Assembly: GCA_016866475.1 (NCBI GenBank)
Contig: VGMF01000002.1
Location: 62,001-126,000 of the forward strand
Origin: Chlamydiota bacterium
Lineage (GTDB): Bacteria > Chlamydiota > Chlamydiia > Chlamydiales > RGXB01
Reading direction: 5' to 3'
Length of the DNA: 64,000 nt
Below the pieces are notes generated by a model, which did no database searches, had not been told where the DNA came from, and worked only from the letters and a program-made list of their open reading frames with translations. Numbering within the stretch: the stretch's first letter is position 1; each line of letters opens with the position of its first letter. Below, in pieces: positions 1-8,183 of this stretch. A program made the translations under genes and the position numbers.

Positions 1-435
1 ACGTATCACCTTTTCATTGAAAGGATCTACACAAGAATCAAGAAAAAAAGCAAGGTCGAACCCAAAAGCTTCCATGGAACGCAAGAGGGTGCCTACATTT
101 CCCGGATCTTGCAGCCGATCAAAAATGAGAGCTCTGCTCCCTTTTGCCAAGCTAAGAGGGGGAATAGGAAGAAGTGCTATCCACCGATCGTGGGAGGAAA
201 CTCCCACTATTTTTTGAAAAATTTCTTTTGATATGAAAAACGTTTCTTTTGCCGGAAGATTTTGGTATGGATCAGTAGAAAACAAGACCTCAATAGGGTG
301 CGTTTGGGACAGTTCCAGTAGGAGATGGTCTCCAAAAACAAGGCATAGCCCCTCTGATTGACGAAAAGATTTGTCGGTTCGAATCCTAAGAGCTTTTTGA
401 ATAATCGGGTTTTTTAGGCTTTTAAGGTGCATCAT
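1..435 (-). CDS. SpoU/TrmH-family RNA 2'-O-methyltransferase, N-terminal part (cut by window edge)
   Basis: Reverse-strand reading frame open from the ATG at 435 to the window edge, so only the first 145 codons are present. The visible part has an N-terminal substrate-binding-like segment (LKNPIIQKALRIR near the start). It runs into the SPOUT signature DRLQDPGNVGTLLRSMEAFG, the motif that begins the AdoMet-binding knot of SpoU enzymes, which methylate a ribose 2'-OH in tRNA or rRNA. The RNA target cannot be told from this fragment. Two adjacent ATG codons (435 and 432) can start it; either one abuts or overlaps the ATG of rsbU on the other strand, so the two genes diverge with almost no spacer. 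C. trachomatis has a spoU gene (CT540, from memory) near trxA and mip, here found elsewhere. Confidence 0.85.
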   Translation of the reverse strand, partial: MMHLKSLKNPIIQKALRIRTDKSFRQSEGLCLVFGDHLLLELSQTHPIEVLFSTDPYQNLPAKETFFISKEIFQKIVGVSSHDRWIALLPIPPLSLAKGSRALIFDRLQDPGNVGTLLRSMEAFGFDLAFFLDSCVDPFNEKVIR

Positions 436-2308
436 GGGTGTAGAACATGATACAGATTCAAGAATTAGGATGAAAGGCTCGCTTGCTATACGGGTGTTCA
501 TCACCTCCTGCGCCTTTCTGGTAATCCCTCTGATTTTTTATACCGCTTTTACCTATAAAAGGGAATATGACCGGGCCTTAACCCAGGTATACGATTCTTT
601 GAATATCTCGTTAGGGGATCAAGTTAAATTCCTAACGGAAATTACTGATCTGCAGGTCCATTATCTGGATGCCCTTTACGAAATCGTTGTAAATAAGCCT
701 GTTGATAATCTGAATCTTACTCTAACCCAATTTGTGTCCGATGAGATGATTTCTACGATTATATATCTTAAAACCGATCCGACCGGGGTGATCTGTTTCG
801 CATCTAGCCTCCCTGAGATTGTAGGCAAGAATTTTTCTGGAGAAATCGACCTAAAAAAAATCGATGCACTTAACAGAAAGTCTTTTATCGCCCGAAATCC
901 AGACGGGAACTATGCTTTGTACCTCATACGTCTAATAAAAGACCCAAAATCGAACGCGATTACGGGGGCTATTGCCTTGGCCACCTCGATGCAGCTCCTT
1001 TTAGATGTAATCACCGGTTTTAAGACAATTCAATACCTTGATACCTCGATCCTTTCTGCCAGCGGGGATGTTCTGGCCACAACGCACAGCAACTGGATGC
1101 AAAAAACCCTTTTGATCCAACACGCCGATGATTTTGAACTCAAAAAAGCGATACCTCGTGTGTCTAACAACGATGTGATTTCGCTGAAACCGGACGATCT
1201 GGGCTATGAAGTCGATATCGGAGAGGAGACCCGTTTGGTAGTTCTCAAGTCTGTCACAGACCTCCCGATCATGATCGCATTGGATGTGCCCAAGAAAATT
1301 TTTCTCAATCAGTTAAAAAGTTATTTTGCTACCGTAGGCTCGCTATTGCTGAGCATTCTCGTTTTAGGTGGCGGAGCCACCTATCTACTGACCTTGAGGA
1401 TCGCCCGTCCTATGACTGCCCTTTGTGAAGTCATGAAAATGGGCCAAGAGGGGCATCTTGAAACGCGGTTTGATTTTGATAAATGGGGGTTCGAGGTCAA
1501 CTACGTCGGGTACCTCTACAATTGCTTGATGGATAAAATCGAGTCGATGATTCAAGAAATTCGAACGGAGAGGACCGAAAAAGAGCGTTATGCTACCCAG
1601 ATGGTTTTAGCATTAGAGATCCAGAAATCGCTCTTACCGACCCAAATAAAGCTCCCGAATATCAAAATTGCGTCCTCTTATTTTCCTGCAATCGATGTTG
1701 CCGGTGATATTTTTGATTGTTTTGAAATCTCTGAGGGCAAAATCTTATTGATGTGTTGTGATGTCGCGGGCAAGGGAATTCAGGCTTGTCTTTATTCGTT
1801 GAGCTTCAGGGGATTTTTACGCAGCGTTTCCGTTTTTGAAAAAAAGCTCGATAGGATAGTCGATCAGGTTAATGATCTCTATTTGAAAGATACTGAGGAA
1901 AATTCCATGTTTGTAACGGCTTGGATAGGCATCTTGGATACGGTTACAAGAACTTTGGAATATGTATCTTGCGGACACCCACCGGCGCTTTTGAGGCGTC
2001 ACGACAAACCTGTGCAGTTGCTCGAGGGAAATGGGATCCCTTTTGGAATCCAAAAAATGGATCAAATTGAGGTTAAAAGCATTCAATTGGAACCTAAAGA
2101 TCTTGTTATTGCCTATACCGATGGAGTCACTGAGGCGATGAACGACACTCGACAGCTCTTTGGGATGGACCGCCTTGTGGTGGCGATCCGTAATATTGAT
2201 GTTGCTTCTCCGGAGAATCTTATTCAGGACTTATATCGAAGAATCAAAGATTTTTCTGCAAAAGAACAAAGTGATGATATTACGATTCTGGTGTTTGAAG
2301 TCGAATAG
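434..2308 (+). CDS. rsbU: RsbU-like sensor PP2C serine phosphatase
   Basis: Membrane-bound sensor phosphatase of a partner-switching system that would dephosphorylate an anti-sigma-factor antagonist. Order of parts: transmembrane helix at about residues 16-41, a periplasmic sensor domain to about 296, a second helix at about 297-322, a HAMP linker, then a SpoIIE/PP2C catalytic domain from about residue 400 to the end. The metal-binding aspartates are visible in DVAGDIFD, CCDVAGKG, AYTDGVTEA and SDDITILV. Length (624 aa) is close to chlamydial RsbU (CT588). The ATG at 434 has an AAGGTG ribosome-binding site; ATG 470 is an alternative that would remove the overlap with the divergent spoU-like gene. 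The matching kinase, rsbW, lies about 49 kb away at 50981. Chlamydial work suggests a metabolite ligand for the sensor domain, but nothing here identifies it. Confidence 0.9.
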   Translation: MGVEHDTDSRIRMKGSLAIRVFITSCAFLVIPLIFYTAFTYKREYDRALTQVYDSLNISLGDQVKFLTEITDLQVHYLDALYEIVVNKPVDNLNLTLTQFVSDEMISTIIYLKTDPTGVICFASSLPEIVGKNFSGEIDLKKIDALNRKSFIARNPDGNYALYLIRLIKDPKSNAITGAIALATSMQLLLDVITGFKTIQYLDTSILSASGDVLATTHSNWMQKTLLIQHADDFELKKAIPRVSNNDVISLKPDDLGYEVDIGEETRLVVLKSVTDLPIMIALDVPKKIFLNQLKSYFATVGSLLLSILVLGGGATYLLTLRIARPMTALCEVMKMGQEGHLETRFDFDKWGFEVNYVGYLYNCLMDKIESMIQEIRTERTEKERYATQMVLALEIQKSLLPTQIKLPNIKIASSYFPAIDVAGDIFDCFEISEGKILLMCCDVAGKGIQACLYSLSFRGFLRSVSVFEKKLDRIVDQVNDLYLKDTEENSMFVTAWIGILDTVTRTLEYVSCGHPPALLRRHDKPVQLLEGNGIPFGIQKMDQIEVKSIQLEPKDLVIAYTDGVTEAMNDTRQLFGMDRLVVAIRNIDVASPENLIQDLYRRIKDFSAKEQSDDITILVFEVE

Positions 2309-2315
2309 GGTTCTT

Positions 2316-3482
2316 TTAGGTCGGGAAAAGGCGATCGAGAATCTCTTTTTTATCATCCAGTTTATGGGTAATGGCTATCTCCTCGGCTTTTTTTAGATAG
2401 GCACCTATTTGCGGCCCAGGGGATAACCCTTTTTCAATCAGATCTTGAGCCGTAACCAGCGGTTTTTTCCCTTTTATCCTGTTTATTTGTTCATTGTAGA
2501 TTTGTAATTCATCTAGACAATAACCCCGTGCCTCCTTTGGAAGAAGGAAAGACGCATCTTCAAAAAAGGGAGATGCATAAAGGTGAAGCCTCTGCTGTAG
2601 ATTCCCTTTCTCTAATTTTAATAAAAGAGCATCGCTAAAAAGGAGCAAATCTAGGTCTTTTTGCGAAAATCTTAGCCTTTGAATCCAATGAAAACGCTCC
2701 TCATCGCAAACGTGCTCCAAAAGAGCTTTTAGTTGCAGGACAACAGGGACATTTTCAGGTTTTTCCAGGGCCTCCAAGGCTAGGGTATCCGTTTCTTTCA
2801 AAGGTGGGAATAGGGTCGCAAGGAGCCCAAGACGGTGCATCGTGGTGAGCGCTTTTTTTAGGTTGCCATCTTTATGTATTTTATCAAATTCTTGCAGAAT
2901 CCTCTCAAAGGAAACGGCAGGTAGTAAAGTTGGCGCATGTTCTTTGATGGCTTCCTGGGTGAGAGGATCTATACTGAACTCAAATCTGGCTGCGTAACGG
3001 ATGGCTCGGATCATCCTGAGACGATCCTCTCGGAACCTATCATGTGGATTTCCAATAGCCCTAATAACCCTCTCTTTTAGATCTTCTTTTCCCCCAACAT
3101 AATCGAGGGTCTCATTCGTTAAGGGATTTAGAAACATCCCGTTGATCGTAAAATCCCTTCGTTTGGCATCCTCCTCAGGGGAGCTTTGCATGATTATGGT
3201 AGGTCGTCGCCCGTCTTTATATTCTAAGTCTGTCCTAAATGTTGCGATCTCAAATTTATGGTTGTCTTCTACAACAATTATGATCCCGAACTGTATGCCG
3301 ACTTCTATCGTTTTTTTGAAAAGGGGACGGATCGCATCTACCGGGAGGGAAGTGACAATATCTATGTCGCTAGGTTGAAGACCCATTAAAAAATCACGTA
3401 CGGCCCCTCCGGCTATATAAGCTACCCCGCCGATTTGTTGGAGTTTTTCAATAATTTTCAGGGCTATAGGGAAGGAATCCAT
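2316..3482 (-). CDS. pcnB: CCA tRNA nucleotidyltransferase / poly(A) polymerase family protein
   Basis: Class II nucleotidyltransferase that adds CCA to tRNA 3' ends or poly(A) to RNA. The N-terminal head carries the phosphate-binding GGAVRDFLMG at about residues 26-35, followed by the catalytic DIDIVTS. RRDFTINGMFLNP and the RRDRLRMIRAIRYAARF-like segment (EDRLRMIRAIRYAARFEF) follow, then a helical tRNA-binding body. Length of 388 aa is shorter than E. coli PcnB (about 465 aa) and close to bacterial CCA enzymes, so CCA addition is at least as likely as polyadenylation; sequence alone cannot separate them. It converges on rsbU with a 7-bp gap. No clear Shine-Dalgarno precedes the ATG; a hairpin followed by a U-run ends about 25 bp upstream of it (see 3507-3657). 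Confidence 0.9.
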   Translation of the reverse strand: MDSFPIALKIIEKLQQIGGVAYIAGGAVRDFLMGLQPSDIDIVTSLPVDAIRPLFKKTIEVGIQFGIIIVVEDNHKFEIATFRTDLEYKDGRRPTIIMQSSPEEDAKRRDFTINGMFLNPLTNETLDYVGGKEDLKERVIRAIGNPHDRFREDRLRMIRAIRYAARFEFSIDPLTQEAIKEHAPTLLPAVSFERILQEFDKIHKDGNLKKALTTMHRLGLLATLFPPLKETDTLALEALEKPENVPVVLQLKALLEHVCDEERFHWIQRLRFSQKDLDLLLFSDALLLKLEKGNLQQRLHLYASPFFEDASFLLPKEARGYCLDELQIYNEQINRIKGKKPLVTAQDLIEKGLSPGPQIGAYLKKAEEIAITHKLDDKKEILDRLFPT

Positions 3483-3506
3483 AAAAAAGAGTTTAGCATA
3501 AAATGG

Positions 3507-3657
3507 AAAAAAAAAGAGATCATATTGTGAGGGTTCGAAACAAGCCGTTTTTTCGAGGCCTCGGCACTATGATCTCAGCTGGTGTTTCAGCACACGTTAA
3601 GAGAGTAGGCTTTGGGAATTGCCTCAGGCAATCGAAACTTCCCCTCTAGTTTTTTTA
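3507..3657. ncRNA. Candidate structured RNA or leader/attenuator, strand unresolved
   Basis: A roughly 150-bp block stands out from AT-rich surroundings by its dense pairing. Arms GAGATCATA (3516-3524) and TATGATCTC (3568-3576) pair perfectly and enclose a nested TCGAAA/TTTCGA stem. Read on the minus strand this hairpin is followed by a run of T (3515-3507), a classic intrinsic terminator just before pcnB. At the other end ATTGCC-TCA-GGCAAT (3618-3632) sits inside GGGAA/TTCCC (3614-3618, 3639-3643). Read on the plus strand this is followed by seven T (3650-3656). Either a minus-strand RNA or pcnB leader, or a plus-strand small RNA, fits. The size and long-hairpin shape recall 6S RNA, but I cannot match conserved 6S positions. 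It is not a tRNA or tmRNA: the GGTTCGAAA at 3532 has no proper T-stem. Confidence 0.45.
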
Positions 3658-4010
3658 TAAATAAGATTCTCATTTTCTTTTCAATAGATTTTTTTAGGCT
3701 GTTTTTTTCTGTGTCGTAAATTTCTCTGGTTTTTTGTTAAAAAAACGGTGCTTTTTTAGTAATTCATCTCTGAAGAGCTATTTTCGATCGATATAGAAAA
3801 AAAGAAAATGAAAGTCTTTCAAAAACAACCTAAATTAAAAGAAAAATAAAAAACCTCTTTGTAGGTAAAATTTTAATTGATTACATTAGGCTTTGTAAAG
3901 TTCTGATTTGTGAATCCGGGTTAAATGGCTGTGAATAAAAAAACTTTAAAGACTTCGTTTCAATAATTTGGTTTTAAAGTTGGCAGGTGAGCAAAAGTGA
4001 GAGTGCAATA
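3658..4010. other. AT-rich intergenic region ahead of the tandem paralogue cluster
   Basis: About 350 bp with no credible open reading frame. It contains a long-range inverted repeat (TCATTTTCTTTT near 3670 against AAAAGAAAATGA near 3800) and several A- and T-runs. The promoter of the downstream three-gene cluster must lie here, but I see no convincing -35/-10 pair. Confidence 0.5.
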
Positions 4011-4463
4011 ATGAGTTTAAGATCTATCTTTATGGGATGTTTTCTGATGTGCGGTCTGCATTTAGAGGCCGGATTTGAAATAAAAATGTCAGAATCGGAA
4101 AAGAGGGCTGCTTACCAAATCATTAAGTCGATGGGGGATTATAATATCGTAGCTCTTCTGTTACGGCAACGAGAGTTGCGCAGACTTGGTAAAATGATAG
4201 ATCATATTCCTCCCACCTATTTTTTGGGATATCTATTTTCTGATCCGATACTTAAAAATTCGATGCGGCGTATTCGGGACAATTATTTTAAGTGGACAAC
4301 ATTTATAGAGGGGCTATCCCCTAAAATGGATGAGATGGCAAGATCTGGGTTGTTGTATCAAGAGCTTCCCCATTTTGCCGATTATCTTAGGATAAACTAT
4401 GACAATTTATATGAGAGGTGCAGGCAACATGATTGGGAAGAATTTGTTAAGCAGCTTATGTAG
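4011..4463 (+). CDS. Small secreted protein, tandem paralogue family member 1
   Basis: Unknown function. I place the start at ATG 4011 because it puts a signal peptide at the N-terminus (MSLRSIFMGCFLMCGLHLEA, cleavage near LEA-GF); an in-frame GTG at 3987 is possible. The mature part (about 130 aa) looks all-helical. It shares a layout with the next two genes: a leading helix, LLLRQRELRRLGKMIDHIPP, a YFLGYLFSDPIL segment, FKWTTFIEGLSPKMDEM and a C-terminal DWEEFVKQL. The closest partner is the third gene (RKYLLRVGKKIEHLHP, VKWKAFVSGISKGFEEV, DWENFVRTV). It overlaps the next gene by 35 bp, so the cluster is probably one transcript. No known domain recognised. The signal peptide suggests a periplasmic, outer-membrane or secreted location. 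Confidence 0.75.
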   Translation: MSLRSIFMGCFLMCGLHLEAGFEIKMSESEKRAAYQIIKSMGDYNIVALLLRQRELRRLGKMIDHIPPTYFLGYLFSDPILKNSMRRIRDNYFKWTTFIEGLSPKMDEMARSGLLYQELPHFADYLRINYDNLYERCRQHDWEEFVKQLM

Positions 4464-4908
4464 GAGTATACTCGTTTCTTTATTTGCCATTTTTTGCGGA
4501 TTTGGCTCTTTGGATGCAATGGCCTCGAGGGATGCGAGGAGTGTTAAAGAGCTACTCAAGTTCATGGCAACGCATAGAGCTGTAACTTTGGGATTAAGGA
4601 TCAAAGAACTCAATCTACTTGTGGAAAAAACAAAGGGGATCCACCCTGTCGAATTATCCTGTTTCATTTTAGGTGATGAAGATACAATTCAATGGTTTAA
4701 AAAAATTAACAAAAATTTCTTCAAGCAAATGTATCTACTAAATGAATGGAACGAGATTTTTTTTAGCTCATTCAGAATCCTAGATTTTGAAGAGGTCGAG
4801 GAGATGATCGAAAGGGCGGATCTTGATAAAGAGTGGATAAAAGATCTTATGGATACTAATAATTTCACTGAGTTGCTTAAAGTTTTGTTTGAAAAGGGAA
4901 AATCCTAG
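4429..4908 (+). CDS. Small secreted protein, tandem paralogue family member 2
   Basis: Unknown function. The start at ATG 4429 has a GAGAGG-type ribosome-binding site and gives a signal peptide (MIGKNLLSSLCRSILVSLFA, cleavage near DAMA-S). The longer in-frame ATG at 4399 would bury that signal. The mature region aligns with its neighbours in layout: an early helix, LGLRIKELNLLVEKTKGIHPVEL, a central aromatic stretch (WFKKINKNFFKQMYLLNEW) and a C-terminal NFTELLKVLFEKG that matches DWEEFVKQL and DWENFVRTV in position. It is the most diverged of the three, having lost the KW-F-G-S core. It starts inside gene 1 and ends 9 bp before gene 3, which supports translational coupling. Confidence 0.72.
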   Translation: MIGKNLLSSLCRSILVSLFAIFCGFGSLDAMASRDARSVKELLKFMATHRAVTLGLRIKELNLLVEKTKGIHPVELSCFILGDEDTIQWFKKINKNFFKQMYLLNEWNEIFFSSFRILDFEEVEEMIERADLDKEWIKDLMDTNNFTELLKVLFEKGKS

Positions 4909-4917
4909 GGGAATGAA

Positions 4918-5421
4918 ATGTTGAGTGTGATAACAGCCTTGATGTTGATCCAGCCCTACCAGGGATCCATACCCACAGAGGAGGTCAAGGCTGTCGTAGA
5001 GATCGTAACCGTGATGTCGGAGTCGAATTTACTAAGCTTGGCTTCAAAACGGAAATACCTTCTTCGAGTGGGAAAAAAGATTGAACATCTCCATCCATTA
5101 GATTTTTTAAAAGTTGCTTCTATTTCAAAACCTTTGCTGGAGCATTTGAGAAATATTCAAAAAAGCACCGTTAAATGGAAAGCTTTTGTTTCGGGGATCT
5201 CTAAAGGGTTTGAAGAAGTTTGCCGCAAAGAAAATTTTGAGAGCGAATTGAAGGATTTTTGTCTTACCTTAAAAATTTCCAATGAGGAGCTTAGTGAGAT
5301 CGGAAAGAAAAAAGACTGGGAAAACTTTGTGAGAACAGTTATCCGACAAGCTCATGTAGGAATGGATTCAATGCTAGAGGACAATAAAAGCTTTGCCGCC
5401 ATGCCGGTGAATCCCAAATAG
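4918..5421 (+). CDS. Small secreted protein, tandem paralogue family member 3
   Basis: Unknown function. ATG 4918 follows AGGGGA at good spacing. The N-terminus is a short signal-like hydrophobic stretch (MLSVITALMLIQPYQGS). The body repeats the family pattern: helix with LLSLASKRKYLLRVGKKIEH, HPLDFLKVASISKPLLEHL, VKWKAFVSGISKGFEEVC, and DWENFVRTVIRQA near residue 145. It has an extra tail of about 20 residues (GMDSMLEDNKSFAAMPVNPK) absent from the others. It converges on the glycosyltransferase gene with a 24-bp gap. Lineage-specific tandem duplication in Chlamydiae often marks host-interaction proteins; that is an analogy only. Confidence 0.72.
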   Translation: MLSVITALMLIQPYQGSIPTEEVKAVVEIVTVMSESNLLSLASKRKYLLRVGKKIEHLHPLDFLKVASISKPLLEHLRNIQKSTVKWKAFVSGISKGFEEVCRKENFESELKDFCLTLKISNEELSEIGKKKDWENFVRTVIRQAHVGMDSMLEDNKSFAAMPVNPK

Positions 5422-5445
5422 AACAAAAGGGATAGGGTCTATAGG

Positions 5446-6759
5446 TCAACCTAACCCTAAGTTGGGTTCACGATCAAAAGAGACCACTACCTCCTTGGGA
5501 TCATTGAAGTATTGTCTAAAGGCCTGTTCAAAAAATTGCGGGGAGACAAACCTGGCACCCTTTTTTTGGTTCAGGTAAAGGGCATTCCCGTATTCCCAAA
5601 GCACCATTCCGTGGTGGCGTAATCCTAAGATTGATCGGGGAGTCTCCTGGTGGATCCATATATCGCCCAATCCCGATTGGATAAGCTCCATTGTCGTGAT
5701 TCCGCTCGAGCGGGTGATCGTTGCATTTGAACGGTTAAAAAGCTTGGAGACTACTTGGTCATCTTGCCTTGATATCGGATAAAAGCGGAGCCGTTTTGGA
5801 GCCAGAGGGTGGCTTATAATTTGGGATACAAGATCGTCAACTAGCCTTTTTTCAATCCATTTCCCAGTTTGAGAGAGGATAAAAACGTGGACTATAGGCC
5901 CCTCTTTAGAGCGAACCAGGTTAAAAAAACTCTCGATATAATCATAGAGCGCATTTTTGCTCGGATGAGAACCTAGCATAATGGTAAATACAAGATCTTG
6001 CGGATGCACCAGCACATCCCCACGACCATCTTGAAAAACAGGAGGGTGCATATGGATTTGGGATGCCTTTATCAGACGGAGCTTGGCAGCTTCATTTTCT
6101 ATCGTTAAAGGGATTGTCAAAGGCACATTGCGCGCTGCCGGAAGAGCGAAAAAAGCTCTTCTGAGTGGAGGTGCTACGATGTGGATCTGCCCCATTTCCA
6201 GTCCCGTTTTACGCTTCCAAAAAATTTCGGCCATTTCACCGTAAAGTAGGGGCTCCTGGGCATAGATCTCTATACTTGTTCTCTCAAATCGATTTAATGA
6301 TTTGATTTCGGTAAAAAAATGGGCCGTATAATCGGTGGGCAGATCGGTGAGAACCTTCTCAACAATAAGCTTTTTCTTCTGGATCCAGTTGTAAAGTCTC
6401 ACAGCATTTGTGATCGCTTTAGTTCCAAGAACCTGGTTATCAATAACCCGTTCATAGTCGTAGTGCATCAAAAGCTTGAAACAGTGGAAAAAAATGGATG
6501 GGGTGAGAAAAATCGAAAATAGGGGATGTATAAAAGATTGGAATTCCTGCATGAAAATCCAACCGTTTATCTGAGAGGTGTTCCAGATAGAAATAAAAAT
6601 TTTACCGAATAAACTCCCAAGCCAATCTTTTGAGACATCTTGCTCCATGACTACTTTAGGGTTTTCACCCTGTTCGAGGGACTCTCGGATTGCCTTGGCA
6701 GCTATAAGATGACCACTTCCCCCCGATGAAGTGATCAAAAGAATATCGGGATGTCTCAT
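5446..6759 (-). CDS. GT28 / MGDG-synthase-like glycosyltransferase
   Basis: Probable GT-B fold glycosyltransferase. The N-terminal loop LLITSSGGSGHLIAAKAI (residues 6-23) matches the glycine-rich acceptor-side loop of MurG and monogalactosyldiacylglycerol synthases. The C-terminal half has the donor-side pattern SNATITRSSGITTMELIQSG followed by a conserved-looking RHHGMVLWEYGNALYL. MurG itself is unlikely because the core motifs differ and the protein is longer (437 aa against about 355). Family members transfer a sugar from a nucleotide donor to a lipid, so a membrane glycolipid is a reasonable guess for the product; the substrate is not known. It is transcribed towards the tandem paralogues and lies downstream of rho (33-bp gap). 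Confidence 0.7.
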   Translation of the reverse strand: MRHPDILLITSSGGSGHLIAAKAIRESLEQGENPKVVMEQDVSKDWLGSLFGKIFISIWNTSQINGWIFMQEFQSFIHPLFSIFLTPSIFFHCFKLLMHYDYERVIDNQVLGTKAITNAVRLYNWIQKKKLIVEKVLTDLPTDYTAHFFTEIKSLNRFERTSIEIYAQEPLLYGEMAEIFWKRKTGLEMGQIHIVAPPLRRAFFALPAARNVPLTIPLTIENEAAKLRLIKASQIHMHPPVFQDGRGDVLVHPQDLVFTIMLGSHPSKNALYDYIESFFNLVRSKEGPIVHVFILSQTGKWIEKRLVDDLVSQIISHPLAPKRLRFYPISRQDDQVVSKLFNRSNATITRSSGITTMELIQSGLGDIWIHQETPRSILGLRHHGMVLWEYGNALYLNQKKGARFVSPQFFEQAFRQYFNDPKEVVVSFDREPNLGLG

Positions 6760-6791
6760 TCTTTTTTTTTAGCAAAATGAATCATTTTATC

Positions 6792-8183
6792 TCAATCTTT
6801 GAGTGATAATAAGAATTCAAAATTATTATTTGTCTTTTTCAAACGAGCCATAAACAAATTCATAGCATCCATATTCGTAAGGTCCGCAACTGCGAGGCGG
6901 AATTTGCAGATACGGTTATATTCGTCGGGATGGTAAAGATCCTGTTCTTTACGGGTCCCGCTTTTTACGACATTGATAGCAGGGAAGAGGCGACGGTCGG
7001 CGAGGTGTCGGTCTAGGACAAGTTCCATGTTTCCTGTCCCTTTGAATTCCTCGAAAACAACCTCGTCCATACGCGAACCTGTATCAACCAGGGCTGTAGC
7101 TATGATTGTTAAAGAACCGCCGTGTTCAATATTTCTAGCTGCACCAAAAAATCTTTTTGGTTTATGCAGAGCATTTGCATCCACACCGCCGCTCAAGATT
7201 TTACCAGAGTGGGGCTGAGTCGCGTTATAAGCACGGGCTAGGCGGGTAAGGCTATCGAGCAAGATCACAACGTCATGCCCATACTCCACCAGTCGTTTTG
7301 CCCTTTCGATAACCATTTCTGCCACTTGCGTGTGTCTCTCAGGGGGCTCGTCGAACGTAGAGGAGATCACCTCGCCTCGCACGTTGCGTTGCATGTCGGT
7401 CACCTCTTCCGGACGCTCATCGATCAGTAGAACCATCAAAATTGCTTCCGGATTGTTCACTGTTATGGCATTTGCGATGTTTTGCAACAAGACGGTTTTT
7501 CCCGATTTGGGAGGGGCTACAATCAAGCCTCTTTGCCCTTTTCCTATGGGGGCTACTAAATCGACAATCCTTGTAGACATTTGATCTGCGGTGGTCTCCA
7601 TAAGGAAACGCTCTTGGGGATGCAAGGGGGTGAGCATGTCAAAGGAGATGCGGTCTTTCAGATGATCAGGAGAGAGATCGTTTACCCGATCGACTTTCTG
7701 TAAAGCAAAAAACTTCTCTTTTTCTTTGGGGGCCCGAATCGTCCCTTGGATATGATCCCCTTTTTTAAGGTCGAAACGGCGGATTTGAGCAGGAGAGACA
7801 TATATATCTTCCGCAGAGGAGACGTAGTTGTAGTTAGGTGAGCGTAAAAATCCAAACCCGTCTGGCAAAACTTCAAGAACACCCTCGGCAACAAGCAAAT
7901 CATGGGTGTGTTCCGATTTCCATTTTACAATTTCAAAAACAATTTGGGATTTGGTAAGATTAGATAGATTCCTTAGATTGAGATTTCTAGCATATTGAGC
8001 CAACGCCTCGCTACCTAATCGTTGCAGGTCGGCGATTTTGATCACGGCCGGCGGTTCCAGGGGGGGCGCTTTTTCTTGGGCCACATGAGAGATTTCAGGA
8101 CCGACGTCAGGTCCGATCATTTCGGGAGGGGGTAGAATGGTTTTGTCCTTTTTTTCCTTAAGTCCGGTGTGTTCATCGTTCAT
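6792..8183 (-). CDS. rho: Transcription termination factor Rho
   Basis: Hexameric RNA-dependent ATPase that terminates transcription. The first 45 residues are a charged, proline-rich extension. Then come the Rho N-terminal helix bundle (about 50-95), the cold-shock RNA-binding domain (about 97-165, with [12 protein letters not shown]) and the ATPase domain with Walker A APPKSGKT (223-230) and Walker [17 protein letters not shown]. The Q-loop/R-loop region [14 protein letters not shown] is intact. 463 aa is normal. The ATG overlaps the coaE stop (ATGA), so rho is coupled to coaE-polA. The same order is known in C. trachomatis (CT491-493). Confidence 0.97.
   Translation of the reverse strand: MNDEHTGLKEKKDKTILPPPEMIGPDVGPEISHVAQEKAPPLEPPAVIKIADLQRLGSEALAQYARNLNLRNLSNLTKSQIVFEIVKWKSEHTHDLLVAEGVLEVLPDGFGFLRSPNYNYVSSAEDIYVSPAQIRRFDLKKGDHIQGTIRAPKEKEKFFALQKVDRVNDLSPDHLKDRISFDMLTPLHPQERFLMETTADQMSTRIVDLVAPIGKGQRGLIVAPPKSGKTVLLQNIANAITVNNPEAILMVLLIDERPEEVTDMQRNVRGEVISSTFDEPPERHTQVAEMVIERAKRLVEYGHDVVILLDSLTRLARAYNATQPHSGKILSGGVDANALHKPKRFFGAARNIEHGGSLTIIATALVDTGSRMDEVVFEEFKGTGNMELVLDRHLADRRLFPAINVVKSGTRKEQDLYHPDEYNRICKFRLAVADLTNMDAMNLFMARLKKTNNNFEFLLSLKD

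Noticed and set aside
3528-3545. GGGTTCGAAAC, a possible tRNA or tmRNA T-arm
   Set aside because: No 5-bp T-stem, no acceptor stem or CCA nearby; the bases are better explained by the long GAGATCATA hairpin.
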